NCBI GenBank assembly: GCA_964568675.1
Contig: CAZMQV010000016.1
Location: 1 to 50,476 of the forward strand
Reading direction: 5' to 3'
Source: UPXZ01 sp964568675
GTDB lineage: Bacteria; Bacteroidota; Bacteroidia; Bacteroidales; Paludibacteraceae
DNA length: 50,476 bases
The translations under genes were made by a program, and so were the position numbers. The stretch's first letter is position 1. Each line of letters begins with the position of its first letter. Under the pieces are notes generated by a model. The model saw only the letters and a program-made list of their open reading frames with translations. It was not told where the DNA came from and searched no databases. Shown in pieces: positions 9,374-17,932 of this stretch.

Positions 9374-10006
9374 TTAGAAATTCACAACTAATGATGCTTT
9401 CAAGTCGTTGTTTTTCCATTCTGATACTTCGTGGTTGTCTCTGTCGAGCATGCCCCAGTCATAACCTACACGGATTCCGATGTTGTTGAACTGAATGCCA
9501 CCACCCACGCCAAGTTGAAGGTCGAAAGGTGAGTATGCTTTTTTGCCATTTGCCATTTCCAGCTCGTAAATGTTTTTACTCTCGATGCTTCCACCGCCAA
9601 TGCTTGACGAAACACTACCGGTTGTTTTTTGGCTAACTCCAAAGTTGAAGTTAGGACCGCCAAATACATAAAGTTTCACATTGCTGGTAAGTGGGAACGA
9701 ACCTGCTACTCGTACCGGCACGTCAACGGCGTGAGCGGTAGTTGTAGATTTGCCGGTAACACCAAGTACTGTTACTTCGTTTTTGTGAGTTAGGTAGTTG
9801 TAAAGCAAACCATACTGAAGGCTGATTGGTCCTTGAATGCTCAGATTATATACCGGGCCTACATGAAAACCGTTTAATGCTTCTGAATTTGTAGCTGCTG
9901 ATTTTGATTGGCTAAAACCAGCTTGAATACCTACTTGAGCTGATGCAAAACTTATTGATAGAACTGCCGCTACTGCCAAAAGTGAGATTTTTTTAATTGA
10001 TTTCAT
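9374..10006 (-). CDS. Outer-membrane beta-barrel protein (paralog 3)
   Basis: A 210-residue barrel with signal peptide MKSIKKISLLAVAAVLSISFASA and a C-terminal KASLVVNF. NGFHVGPVYNLS, AVDVPVRVAGS, FGGPNFNFGVS, LQLGVGGGIQ and YDWGMLDRDN are shared with paralog 2, so the two probably came from one duplication. Ends the left chromosomal gene run. No specific function can be given. Confidence 0.82.
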   Translation of the reverse strand: MKSIKKISLLAVAAVLSISFASAQVGIQAGFSQSKSAATNSEALNGFHVGPVYNLSIQGPISLQYGLLYNYLTHKNEVTVLGVTGKSTTTAHAVDVPVRVAGSFPLTSNVKLYVFGGPNFNFGVSQKTTGSVSSSIGGGSIESKNIYELEMANGKKAYSPFDLQLGVGGGIQFNNIGIRVGYDWGMLDRDNHEVSEWKNNDLKASLVVNF

Positions 10007-10439
10007 TTTTCTAAAAAATTTAGTTATTAAGTTGTTTTTTTATGTGTAATAGTGATTTGCAAAACTTGTGCCAAAGTGATAAAAAACTTGCATTACACCG
10101 CGCAGCGAAGTGGTGATGTAGGTGTGGCGACGTGTTTGTCGCTTTCTATTGTGGAATTAATCAATGCGTTGCTCAATGAATGAAAAACTTGAATTATTCT
10201 TTTGACTTTTTGGCATACATTTGCAGTGAAACTTGTGTCATTGTCTTTGATGTCATGGAAGATTGTAATTTTCAATAGGGAATAATTGCGTGTGTCGGAA
10301 TACGGGGAGTCATTTGGTGTATCAGAAATTATTGTTCTGCCAGATACTTCCCTTGTAGTTTATGAAATGGATTCAATAAAAAAAGCTCGTAGAAAATTGA
10401 ATCTACGAACTTTTTGCTTTCAATAGCCTTACTTTACCG
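10007..10439. other. Intergenic chromosome, no gene seen
   Basis: No convincing gene. A 60-codon minus-strand frame at 10093-10275 has no family features and is rejected. The stretch ends with the hairpin described at 10376-10416, directly next to the left attachment repeat. Confidence 0.5.
10376..10416 (-). terminator. Stranded original ssrA terminator
   Basis: Stem 10381-10393 with 10403-10415 (one G-T pair), loop of about nine bases, and a T-run on the minus strand. It lies 24 bases beyond the left attachment repeat. Before integration this repeat was the 3' end of ssrA, read on the minus strand, so the hairpin would have ended the tmRNA transcript. Confidence 0.65.
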
Positions 10440-10460
10440 GTGGAGCTGGAGGGAGTCGAA
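10440..10460. repeat. attL: 21-bp left attachment repeat
   Basis: Identical over 21 bases to 48950-48970, where it forms the 3' T-arm and acceptor end of ssrA. Sequences diverge at both edges of the repeat. Direct repeats of a tRNA-like gene end, with an integrase gene next to one copy, mark integration by a tyrosine recombinase. Confidence 0.9.
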
Positions 10461-10514
10461 ACTTAATCCATGCTATACTAAATATCAGAGCGTTACACCT
10501 GTTAAAAATGAATG

Positions 10515-10535
10515 TCCACCGAGTTCTCCACCGAG
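10515..10535. repeat. Paired TCCACCGAG sites, candidate integrase arm sites (left)
   Basis: TCCACCGAG occurs at 10515-10523 and again at 10527-10535, 55 bases inside attL. TCCACCGA recurs in inverted orientation pairs near the right end (48801-48838), as arm-type integrase sites do. Confidence 0.45.
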
Positions 10536-10679
10536 AAAAAAGGTTTAATATTTGGGGAATTTCATATATCAAAGATACGAATTTATTTGCATATTTCAAA
10601 GTTAGCAGACTATTTTTTAGTATGGTTTACAGCAACTATATAGGGAGATAACTAAGCTTTGATATGCTTTTGATGTCTG

Positions 10680-10877
10680 TTATCCTGTAATGAAGGGATG
10701 TACTTGTTCGGCTTTTAGCCCGGTGTATTGGCAAAACTCGTCAATACTGACGAATTGATGTTCCTGCTTATTATAATGAATTCTTATCTGTGCAAGCAAG
10801 GACCTGCCATAACGTTCGCTTTTGCCTGTAATGCGTTGCACATCCTTCGGGTAGATGCAAATACGTTTGACTTCCAT
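10680..10877 (-). CDS. Small HTH-like protein beside attL
   Basis: A 65-residue protein starting MEVKRICIYPKDVQRITGKS and ending VHPFITG. The 'KDVQRITGKSERYGRSLL' part looks like a helix-turn-helix recognition unit and is followed by a second helical segment (VSIDEFCQYTGLKAEQV), the same kind of fold as small excisionases. Homologous small proteins are frequent in Bacteroidetes mobile and chromosomal loci (recalled, not searched). Its place 220 bases inside attL would suit a directionality factor or local regulator; this is inference. It is divergent from the plus-strand cassette that starts at 11034. Confidence 0.6.
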   Translation of the reverse strand: MEVKRICIYPKDVQRITGKSERYGRSLLAQIRIHYNKQEHQFVSIDEFCQYTGLKAEQVHPFITG

Positions 10878-10976
10878 TGTGTCATTATTTTAATGCAAAA
10901 CTACAAATAATTACTTGTTATTTAAAGCCTTTTTTGGTAATAATGGCAGATATAGCCATTGTCGGAAGTGCTTGTG

Positions 10977-11007
10977 TTTGAAAATGGTATTCGAGCATAT
11001 ATATTTG
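10977..11007 (+). promoter_or_regulatory. Full Bacteroidetes promoter of the plus-strand cassette
   Basis: TTTG at 10977-10980, a 19-base spacer, then TATATTTG at 11000-11007. This matches the whole TTTG-N19-TAnnTTTG consensus, the only complete match noticed in the window. A start near 11013 gives a leader of about 20 bases. Confidence 0.75.
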
Positions 11008-11033
11008 TTCCAATCATTTAAAAATATTGTATT

Positions 11034-11783
11034 ATGGCACAACAAAAAAGTATTTTAAAGCTGAAGGGAACCATCGGTGGAATAACTTTCTACAAATCGA
11101 AAGATGGATACCTGGCAAGAGAAAAGGGTGGCGTAGACGCCTCTCGAATTGCTAATGATCCGGGATTTGCCCGAACCCGTGAAAATGGAGCAGAGTTTGC
11201 TAACGCAGCTTCTGCAGGTAAGTTACTTCGCGATGCAGTGCGTGTATTGGGTAAAAATGCATCGGATGGACGTGTTACATCTCGTATGACTCAGGTAATG
11301 GCACAAATCAAAAACATGGATGAGGCCAATGCCAGAGGGGAACGAAGTGCTGCTGAAGGGCTGACAAAAGAAGAAGCCAAGGCGCTTTTGAATGGTTTTA
11401 ACTTCAATGAAAATACAGTTTTAGGAGCTGTGTTGTATAAACCGTTTACGGTAGATGGAGCCACAGGCGAAATCAAAATTGAGGCATTTAACCCACAAAA
11501 TGACATTAGTTTACCAAGCGGTGCAACTCATATTATTTTGAAAAGCGGTTTTGCAAGTATCAACTTCGTGACCGGCGAATCGGAAATGACCGTATCGGCA
11601 CCGGTACGCATTGAAAGAAATGCAGCCGAACAGGCTGTTTCATTGAAACCGGCCACTGTTCCGACGGTTGTAGGAATTCACATTTACTTGTTGTCGATTG
11701 ACTTTATTCAATCGGTGAATAATGAAGATTATTCATTGAACAACAACTCGTATAACGTGTTGGCTATTGTAGGTGTTGAATAA
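11034..11783 (+). CDS. Conserved protein of unknown function, cassette gene 1
   Basis: A 249-residue protein without signal peptide or membrane segment. Its N-terminus (ILKLKGTIGGITFYKSKDGY, then LAREKGG and RIANDPGFARTREN) resembles a family I recall in many Bacteroidetes genomes with no assigned role. The first 110 residues are helical and Ala-rich; residues from about 120 on look beta-rich. It has the best promoter in the window and is followed within 17 bases by two small membrane-protein genes, so it probably is expressed strongly. Phage-like coat or surface function is conceivable but nothing here shows it. Confidence 0.75.
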   Translation: MAQQKSILKLKGTIGGITFYKSKDGYLAREKGGVDASRIANDPGFARTRENGAEFANAASAGKLLRDAVRVLGKNASDGRVTSRMTQVMAQIKNMDEANARGERSAAEGLTKEEAKALLNGFNFNENTVLGAVLYKPFTVDGATGEIKIEAFNPQNDISLPSGATHIILKSGFASINFVTGESEMTVSAPVRIERNAAEQAVSLKPATVPTVVGIHIYLLSIDFIQSVNNEDYSLNNNSYNVLAIVGVE

Positions 11784-11800
11784 TCCTTAATTCATTGTTT

Positions 11801-12064
11801 ATGGAAACAGATAAAAGTGTAACCGCAACCGATCCCAATAACATGAGTGTTGTTGAAAGGGTAAAAGCTCCGACACCGAAGTTTTTCAGAACTTTGCGAA
11901 ACATTGGTTTAGCCCTGGCAGCTGTAGGTGGTGCTATTTTAGCAGCACCAATTGCGATCCCTGCTTCATTGATCACCATTGCTGGCTACGTTACATTGGC
12001 AGGAGGAGTAATGACAGCAGTCAGTCAAACGGCTGTTGATACGAACAGTAAAGGAGATCAGTAA
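11801..12064 (+). CDS. Small membrane protein, cassette gene 2
   Basis: An 87-residue protein starting METDKSVTATDPNNMSVVER. Two hydrophobic segments (about 29-50 and 53-75) are rich in Ala and Gly, with basic residues (PTPKFFRTLRN) before the first, suggesting a cytoplasmic N-terminus and a two-helix hairpin, a holin-like layout. A TTG two codons upstream is less likely. It shares its last base-pairs with the next start (TAATG). Confidence 0.65.
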   Translation: METDKSVTATDPNNMSVVERVKAPTPKFFRTLRNIGLALAAVGGAILAAPIAIPASLITIAGYVTLAGGVMTAVSQTAVDTNSKGDQ

Positions 12065-12291
12065 TGAGACTCCCACCAACTAACAACGACGGGCAGGTAT
12101 ATGCCGGAACATGCGGAGGCACGTTTCTTTCTATCTTCAGCAATATGTTTGTGGAAGATTTGGTAAGAACGGTGATCCTGGCCGTCGTTGGCGCTGTTGT
12201 AAGTTTTGGCGTTTCGTTAGTTCTGAAGAGACTAATTAAAAACCCCCGACCCCGTTCGACTGAGCTCACGCCGAAGCCTAAAGGGGAGTAA
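12064..12291 (+). CDS. Small membrane protein, cassette gene 3
   Basis: A 75-residue protein with one clear membrane segment (about 31-54, LVRTVILAVVGAVVSFGVSL) and a basic, Pro-rich tail (RLIKNPRPRSTELTPKPKGE). Its ATG overlaps the stop of gene 2, so translation is probably coupled. The family is not recognised. With gene 2 it could form a membrane pair; a GH108 muramidase elsewhere in the island (45613-46149) would be a natural partner if this is a lysis-type cassette. Confidence 0.6.
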   Translation: MRLPPTNNDGQVYAGTCGGTFLSIFSNMFVEDLVRTVILAVVGAVVSFGVSLVLKRLIKNPRPRSTELTPKPKGE

Positions 12292-12338
12292 AAGAAAATA
12301 ATCTACTGTTTTTATGGTGTGGTAACCTTCGCAGTAGT

Positions 12339-12366
12339 AAAGCCTCCCGGCGGGGAGGCTTTTTTT
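12339..12366 (+). terminator. Strong terminator of the plus-strand cassette
   Basis: Perfect 10-bp GC-rich stem (12339-12348 with 12353-12362), a four-base loop and a run of T. It closes a self-contained transcription unit of about 1.35 kb. Confidence 0.92.
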
Positions 12367-12392
12367 ATTACCCCTACCCCGTTAGATACCAA

Positions 12393-12809
12393 TTACAGAT
12401 ATTTATAAAAAAGCATACGCTTTGCATCCTGAACCAGCTTCAGATTTTGTTTGAACTTCTTTTCCATTTCTTCCAAACTGCGCAAAGCCAGGACTGTTTT
12501 TTGAAACTGTTCCGGGTTGCGGTCTGATTTATCCATGGCGGACTGAATGCAATTTTTCAGATCCCGAAGAATGATAAACGGAATAACCGACCCACGCAAA
12601 TATTGATAAAATGTTTTTGACTGCCATAGGCAGAAAATCAACCAGTACGCCTGTTCTTTATCTTCCGTGCTAGTAAATTGAATTGTAAAGCAATTCGGAC
12701 AAGGAGAAATAAGCGGTTTACCGCTGTTGTTTCCCTTGTTTAGAATAAAGAAATGGGGGTTGCTGATTTCTTCTTTCTGGTTGTAAGATTTTAATCTAAA
12801 GTTACACAT
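12393..12809 (-). CDS. DUF6943-like protein
   Basis: A 138-residue soluble protein starting MCNFRLKSYNQKEEISNPHF. The N-terminal half with 'HFFILNKGNNSGKPLISPCPNCF' and the central 'YWLIFCLWQSKTFYQYLRGS' match what I recall of DUF6943, a family carried by Bacteroidetes mobile elements; no function is known. The Cys pair in PCPNC could bind metal. The C-terminal 60 residues are helical and charged. Start chosen at ATG 12809; a TTG two codons upstream is the other choice. It faces the plus-strand cassette across the terminator. Confidence 0.7.
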   Translation of the reverse strand: MCNFRLKSYNQKEEISNPHFFILNKGNNSGKPLISPCPNCFTIQFTSTEDKEQAYWLIFCLWQSKTFYQYLRGSVIPFIILRDLKNCIQSAMDKSDRNPEQFQKTVLALRSLEEMEKKFKQNLKLVQDAKRMLFYKYL

Positions 12810-12988
12810 AAACAATACAATAAAAGAGTAATTACATTGAGTGAATCGCCCTCAGCAAATCTTTTTCCTCGCGAAAAAACACTGAAAGGGAAAAGAAAAT
12901 GTAAACACCCTCTTACTGCAATAAAAAGCGAAGAGAAACGGAGCGTTGAGGCTGTCAAGGTTTTTTGCCAGAATTTTCATTCTGAACA

Positions 12989-13047
12989 TTACCGGCTGCG
13001 CTCGGCATAGTCAAACAAGTTTGCCTCTGCACTCACTTGCACGATAA
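12989..13047. repeat. Direct repeat, copy 1
   Basis: About 55 bases with the core GCATAG(C)TCAAACAAGTTTG followed by CTCTGCACTC, about 85-90 percent identical to copy 2 at 14173-14232. Confidence 0.8.
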
Positions 13048-13811
13048 GTCTACCCGAAGTGAAACGAGGTGTGGAGATTGTGGCAAAAACCCGAAGGGCT
13101 TGACCTTTACTGACTTATTTTATTGCTGTTATCTTTGTGAACATTTTTTTGTCGATCATTAATTCAACTCAGGAAGTCCATTTTAACATTAGGTATTTTG
13201 GGCTTTTGGTTGACTTTGAAGACAATGATGACGTTGTAAATTATTGATTAAAAACAGATTATTTTCAATAAAATAGAATTCAGTTCTTTTGGGGTAAACA
13301 CTTCGCAGAAAATAAAAAATACCATTGGAAATGCGTGGGAAAGGGCTTGGGGAAAACGGAATGAATGGAGCTTGCGAAATGGAAATGAGTATTTGCCGAA
13401 GCCGTTCGGTGCTGAGGTGTATGCTTGTAATGAAGGCAGAATGAAGTGTTGGTACAGTTGAGGTACGAAACCGTCCAGAACGAAATGGAGCTGAAATGGA
13501 ACGCATTTACCGCAAGCACATGTACAAACAACCCGACATTTTTTATTTTCTGTACAACTAATGGGCGGTGGGGAATGATTGAGGATATTGCACGGAGTGC
13601 TTAACAAATAACAAGCTGCTGAAAGGAGCTTGACTGCTGTCCCCATATTTTGAAAACCTTATATAATTTTTAATTGCTGCCGGAAAATAAACCTACAATG
13701 AAAATTATATGTGGTTTTCGGGGCATTATTTTCGAGTTGGCGGTACGCCTAAATAACTCACCGATTAGGTGTTTAACCCTCTTCAACTCTCCCTTTAGGG
13801 GCTTATTCTTC

Positions 13812-13831
13812 GGGCAGCTCCGCAGGGCAAA
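13812..13831. repeat. Outer inverted repeat, left arm
   Basis: Twenty bases pairing with 14233-14252 at 18 of 20 positions, around 400 bases that contain a large hairpin and direct-repeat copy 2. Confidence 0.65.
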
Positions 13832-13847
13832 GCGTTGATTTTGCGCG

Positions 13848-13951
13848 GCTATTATACATAATGTCAGCTTATGTGTTTTTTTATCCTTTATTCGTATTGA
13901 AATATAAACCCTTATAAAAAACACACATAACTAAGCATTATGTATAATAGC
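13848..13951. repeat. Large imperfect inverted repeat
   Basis: Arms of about 38 bases (GCTATTATACATAATG... at 13848-13885, its near-complement at 13912-13951) around a loop of about 26 bases. The outer 16 base-pairs are perfect. It is neither a simple terminator nor linked to a gene end. Confidence 0.75.
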
Positions 13952-14172
13952 TTTGGGTTGTTGTTTTTCTGGCGTGTTTTTTTGCTTTTCTTTAGCGTGG
14001 ATTGAAATAGTGGTTTTGAAAAAACATCACTATGAAAGAAGGGTTGATTGCAAAAAACATGACAGAAAAAAAAACAACGAAGCGTGGATTGTGCGGAAGC
14101 CGACAAAAAGACCGTGCAAGCCCAGAGGAACGAGGGGCGGGGATTTTTGGCGGCTGGGGATTTTTTTGCAAG

Positions 14173-14232
14173 AATACCGGCTACACTCGGCATAGCTCAA
14201 ACAAGTTTGGCTCTGCACTCGCTTGTACGGTA
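14173..14232. repeat. Direct repeat, copy 2
   Basis: Second copy of the block at 12989-13047, 1.18 kb away and in the same orientation. Confidence 0.8.
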
Positions 14233-14252
14233 TTTACCCTGCGGAGCTGCCT
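14233..14252. repeat. Outer inverted repeat, right arm
   Basis: Pairs with 13812-13831 (18 of 20). Confidence 0.65.
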
Positions 14253-14368
14253 GTAATTAACGACCAGGCTTGCCTGACCGCTTACAGTAATGAATTTTTT
14301 AAATAACACGAACTCATTTACCCATTTTGATTTGTTGGGTTTAAATAAAATGTAAAAATATATTTATG

Positions 14369-14866
14369 TCATTGTGTGCTATTCTTGTCCAACACCCACA
14401 TAAGCAGGCTTTTATTCTTCATAGTAATATCAGCAGGTAAAGACAATGAATTATCATTTAATTTAATTTTAGGCAAAACTGATTCTGTAGGAATAAGTAC
14501 AACTTGATACCATGCATCCTCTTTTTCCAATAGTAAAGTATCGAAAATAGTGTGTATCTGATAATGAAACGGCAGCGATAATTCCGAAGCACGCTTACAC
14601 TCAACTCCGGTAAATTGCTCTTTTTTTTTCAATTCATTTCTTCTAATTTTCATTGTAAAATATAGTTGACCAGTTTCATCTTGCTTTATTTCTAAACTTG
14701 AGTGGATAGCCGGTTGATATGGAATAATTGCTGATACACCTACTAACACGCACAACGACAAGCCAATAATCAGGTTGCCGTAACGTAACATAATAGGTGG
14801 AACTTGTCCGATGATTTTACGAACTTTTTCGCTGCGAAGTTCTATTTGTTGAGTTTGTTCTTTCAT
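14369..14866 (-). CDS. Short HlyD-like adaptor protein
   Basis: A 165-residue protein with one membrane helix (about 30-50, YGNLIIGLSLCVLVGVSAII). The N-terminus, with IELRSEKVRKIIGQVPPIML, is that of Bacteroidetes HlyD-family adaptors that link an ABC exporter to an outer-membrane channel. After the helix the usual lipoyl domain and the long coiled-coil hairpin are absent: only about 110 periplasmic residues remain, against about 300 or more in ordinary family members. It starts two bases past the exporter stop, so the pair is surely co-transcribed. Either a compact natural form or an internally deleted one; the reading frame is intact. Confidence 0.7.
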   Translation of the reverse strand: MKEQTQQIELRSEKVRKIIGQVPPIMLRYGNLIIGLSLCVLVGVSAIIPYQPAIHSSLEIKQDETGQLYFTMKIRRNELKKKEQFTGVECKRASELSLPFHYQIHTIFDTLLLEKEDAWYQVVLIPTESVLPKIKLNDNSLSLPADITMKNKSLLMWVLDKNSTQ

Positions 14867-14868
14867 AG

Positions 14869-17070
14869 TTAATTACCAAGTTCCAACTGATTTTTTACCA
14901 ATTCATAATACTTTTCTTTTTTTACTATTAGTTCTTCATGCGTACCTATTTCAACTATTTCTCCATTATCAAGAACCACAATTTGGTCTGCATTTCTTAC
15001 AGTACTCAAGCGATGTGCAATCACTACAACCGTTTTGCCCTGATAAAATTCCGCCATTTTTTCTACAATAGCTTTTTCGTTATTGGCATCAAGCGCATTA
15101 GTGGCTTCATCTAAAAAGATAAAAGGAGGATTTTTATACACAGCCCTCGCTATCAAGATACGTTGACGCTGTCCTTGGCTGACTCCTTGTCCGTCTTGAC
15201 CGATTTTCGTGTTATAACCCAATGGTAAGGCTTCCACATAACTGGCAATATTGGCTACACTTGCAGCATAACGAAGCCTGTCTAAATCCACTTCGTCATC
15301 CGAAACGGCAATATTACGAGCAATGGTATCGGAAAATAGATAACCTTCCTGCATTACCGCGCCACAAACGGTTCGCCACCACATAAGGCTGAACTTCTCT
15401 AAATCTTCTTCGCCGATTTCTATTTTGCCTTCGTTAGGAGCATAATAACCCAAAAGCAATTTCACAAGCGTTGTTTTCCCACTTCCGCTTGCACCCACAA
15501 TGGCAGTGACTTTGCCATGCGGAATGTTGAAATTAATATTATTAAGTATATAATTCGGACGAGCTCCATCGTATTTAAAACAAAGGTTCTCTATTTTTAC
15601 CGAACACTCATCCTGCAAACTTTTTACTTTACGATTTTCGTCTTCTTCTTCCTTTTGTGTGTGGATTTCGTTCATACGATCAAGGCTGATGCTTACATCT
15701 TGCCATTGGTAAATAAAGCCCATTATCTGCTCTACAGGAGAATTCAACTGACCAATGATATACTGAATTGCCAACATCATTCCAAGCGTAAGGTTTCCGT
15801 TGATGACAGCCGTTGCAGCTAACACTGTAATGAAAATATTTTTAAGTTCATTAATTAAAATGCTGCCTGCTTCCTGATTCTGTTGAAGTGAAAGCGACTG
15901 CATATTTACATCAAAAAGATCTGCTTGCACGTCTTCCCATTCCCAACGCTTGCGTTGTTCGCAACTCTGCAGTTTGATTTCCTGCATCCCATTAATAAGT
16001 TGATAGACCACATTTCGATTTATTCCTTGTTGCTCGAAATACTTATAGTCTAAAATTCGTCTTTTTCTCAGAAAAATCATTATCCACAATCCATAAAGGG
16101 TGCTTCCTGCAAGGAAGACCAAGAAAACAGGTACGTTGTAGATATACAGCACGATGCCAAAAATCACGAAACTGAAAACTGAAAATAACATATTTAGTGT
16201 CTGTACCGTCAGAAAATTTTCGATACGCCTATGGTCTTCAATGCGTTGCAATAAATCACCTGTAAGTTTGGTCTCGAAAAATTTCATGGGTAGCTTCATT
16301 AGCTTAATAAAGAAGTCGGAAATCAGTGAGATGTTAATACGTGTACTGATGTGCAACAGTATTTTTCGACGTATAAAATCTATTCCCGTACGGCTCAATA
16401 GAAGCATTGTTTGGGCAATGAGTATGAGCCAGATAAATCCAATATTACCTCCATGTATTCCCGTATCTACAATGGCTTGCATAAGAAACGGGAATATAAG
16501 TTGTAACACACTACCAATAAACAAACCTAGAATGAGCTGAGTGAAAAATCGTTTGTACTTTACTAAATATTTCCAAAGAAATTTTAGCCGTTTTTTTGAC
16601 GGAACAATATCTCCTTTGTTCTCATAAAAAAGATTTGTTGGATCTAATAGCAAGGCAACGCCTTTTTCCTTTCCGCCTGTTTGAGTACTAATCCAATTGT
16701 CGCAAAATTTTTGTTGAGAATAGACAAGCAACCCTTTGCCTGGGTCAGCTATATAGACATCATAACCATTTTTCTTTGATTTCTTTATTTCATAAACTAC
16801 CACAAAATGGTACTGTTTCCAATGTACGATACACGGCAATAAGGCTTTTTCAATCAATTTATCAAACGTGATGCGACCGCCAATGGTCTTAAAACCTATA
16901 TTTTCTGCTGCACGACTAATACCAAGCATAGACACCCCGCCTCGCCCGATAAACGAGTTAGCACGTAGATTATCTATGTTATAATCTTTGCCGTAGTGCT
17001 TCGCAATCATACTAATACAAGTGGGACCACAGTCCATTGCATCGGCTTGATGGATGAAAGGGAAAATCAT
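14869..17070 (-). CDS. C39-peptidase ABC exporter for GG-leader peptides
   Basis: A 733-residue half-transporter with three domains. The N-terminal C39 cysteine protease (about 1-130) shows the catalytic Cys in QADAMDCGPTC (Cys14), the His in HWKQYHFV and the Asp in IADPGKG. Six membrane helices fill about 165-450. The ATPase (about 485-733) has Walker A VGASGSGKTT, signature VSQGQRQR, Walker B FIFLDEA and an H-loop IAHRLS. The family cuts leaders after Gly-Gly and exports the core. All three precursors at 21462-22184 have a GG site, so they are the likely cargo. Start is ATG at 17070; the TTG at 17088 would overlap the preceding gene. Confidence 0.93.
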   Translation of the reverse strand: MIFPFIHQADAMDCGPTCISMIAKHYGKDYNIDNLRANSFIGRGGVSMLGISRAAENIGFKTIGGRITFDKLIEKALLPCIVHWKQYHFVVVYEIKKSKKNGYDVYIADPGKGLLVYSQQKFCDNWISTQTGGKEKGVALLLDPTNLFYENKGDIVPSKKRLKFLWKYLVKYKRFFTQLILGLFIGSVLQLIFPFLMQAIVDTGIHGGNIGFIWLILIAQTMLLLSRTGIDFIRRKILLHISTRINISLISDFFIKLMKLPMKFFETKLTGDLLQRIEDHRRIENFLTVQTLNMLFSVFSFVIFGIVLYIYNVPVFLVFLAGSTLYGLWIMIFLRKRRILDYKYFEQQGINRNVVYQLINGMQEIKLQSCEQRKRWEWEDVQADLFDVNMQSLSLQQNQEAGSILINELKNIFITVLAATAVINGNLTLGMMLAIQYIIGQLNSPVEQIMGFIYQWQDVSISLDRMNEIHTQKEEEDENRKVKSLQDECSVKIENLCFKYDGARPNYILNNINFNIPHGKVTAIVGASGSGKTTLVKLLLGYYAPNEGKIEIGEEDLEKFSLMWWRTVCGAVMQEGYLFSDTIARNIAVSDDEVDLDRLRYAASVANIASYVEALPLGYNTKIGQDGQGVSQGQRQRILIARAVYKNPPFIFLDEATNALDANNEKAIVEKMAEFYQGKTVVVIAHRLSTVRNADQIVVLDNGEIVEIGTHEELIVKKEKYYELVKNQLELGN

Positions 17071-17074
17071 AGAT

Positions 17075-17920
17075 TTATATTTTATCAAGAATAGTTTTAT
17101 AAATATTGGATATAAGTCCTAGCATATCGTTCTTACTTAATACTTTCCTTTTGTACATAACACAACAAATTTTATAAAAATTTTCAAGTTCTTGATCGTT
17201 GCAAAATGAAATTTCATTGTTAATATAATCGAATAATTCGGTTCGAATTACCTTAAGAACATTCTTCATCTCAATAGCACGTGTAGCTGTAATTTGTTTC
17301 TCTGATGTTCTGTAGCGGAGTTGTACAGTATTTAGATTTGCAAATCTAAATTTTTTCATTGATAGAGAGATCCATAAACGGACATCTTCTGCATACTTGA
17401 AATCCTCTTCATATAAATGGGAAATACCATCTTTGCCATAAACCTTGACTATACTCTCCCTCCTAAACATTACAGTTGGATGAATGAGAGGAGACGACAT
17501 TATCATTGAAGCTACTATTTCATTATGTTTTTCGAGAACTGGTATATGATTAATCACTGTTTTTCCAAAATACTCCACACTAGATCCAAGCACATCAATA
17601 TCTGGATGAGATTCCAAGTATGTTACCTGTTCATAAAGACGATGTATAAGCATGATATCATCTGAGTCCATATGAGCAATATATTTACCTTTAGATTCCG
17701 ATATAGCAACGTTTAACGAATGAATATAGTCATGACGTTCACATATGAGACGAATCCTACTATCATTATATGATTTGATAATGTCTACTGAGTTATCTGT
17801 TGAACCGTCATCAACAATTATAAACTCAAAATCTTTATATGTTTGCGTTAATACACTATCTATACACTCCTTGAGATATTCACTGGAGTTATACACTGTC
17901 ATAGCTACACTAATCATCAT
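17075..17920 (-). CDS. GT2-family glycosyltransferase
   Basis: A 281-residue GT-A fold enzyme. It begins ISVAMTVYNSSEYLKECIDS, has the nucleotide-binding Asp pair in VDDGSTD (residues 37-42) and the metal-binding DSDD at 85-88. No membrane helix, so cytoplasmic. Family 2 enzymes transfer a sugar from an NDP-sugar; donor and acceptor cannot be read from sequence. Lying 12 bases after the S46 peptidase and 4 bases before the exporter, it probably belongs to the RiPP operon and may glycosylate the peptide before export. Confidence 0.87.
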   Translation of the reverse strand: MMISVAMTVYNSSEYLKECIDSVLTQTYKDFEFIIVDDGSTDNSVDIIKSYNDSRIRLICERHDYIHSLNVAISESKGKYIAHMDSDDIMLIHRLYEQVTYLESHPDIDVLGSSVEYFGKTVINHIPVLEKHNEIVASMIMSSPLIHPTVMFRRESIVKVYGKDGISHLYEEDFKYAEDVRLWISLSMKKFRFANLNTVQLRYRTSEKQITATRAIEMKNVLKVIRTELFDYINNEISFCNDQELENFYKICCVMYKRKVLSKNDMLGLISNIYKTILDKI

Positions 17921-17932
17921 AGTAGAAATTTT

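Larger units (their letters stand above)
12810..14368. other. Non-coding, repeat-rich scar of an older mobile element
   Basis: About 1.56 kb with no convincing gene: frames here are short, overlap on both strands and lack family features. It holds a duplicated block of about 55 bases (12989-13047, 14173-14232), an outer inverted repeat (13812-13831 with 14233-14252), a large inner inverted repeat (13848-13951) and an imperfect inverted repeat at 12953-12970 with 13081-13105. Such structure would fit the remains of a conjugative or mobilisable element, possibly an oriT; this is inference. Confidence 0.45.

Noticed and set aside
10093..10275. 60-codon minus-strand frame upstream of the left attachment site
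   Set aside because: No recognisable motif, no convincing promoter and no neighbours that would need it.
13189..13646. Three overlapping minus-strand frames of 83-132 codons
   Set aside because: They overlap each other in different frames, are rich in Cys, Phe and His as chance frames are, and lie within the repeat-rich scar.
13670..14256. Short frames on both strands around the large inverted repeat
   Set aside because: They run through the inverted and direct repeats, differ in both strands and show no family features.
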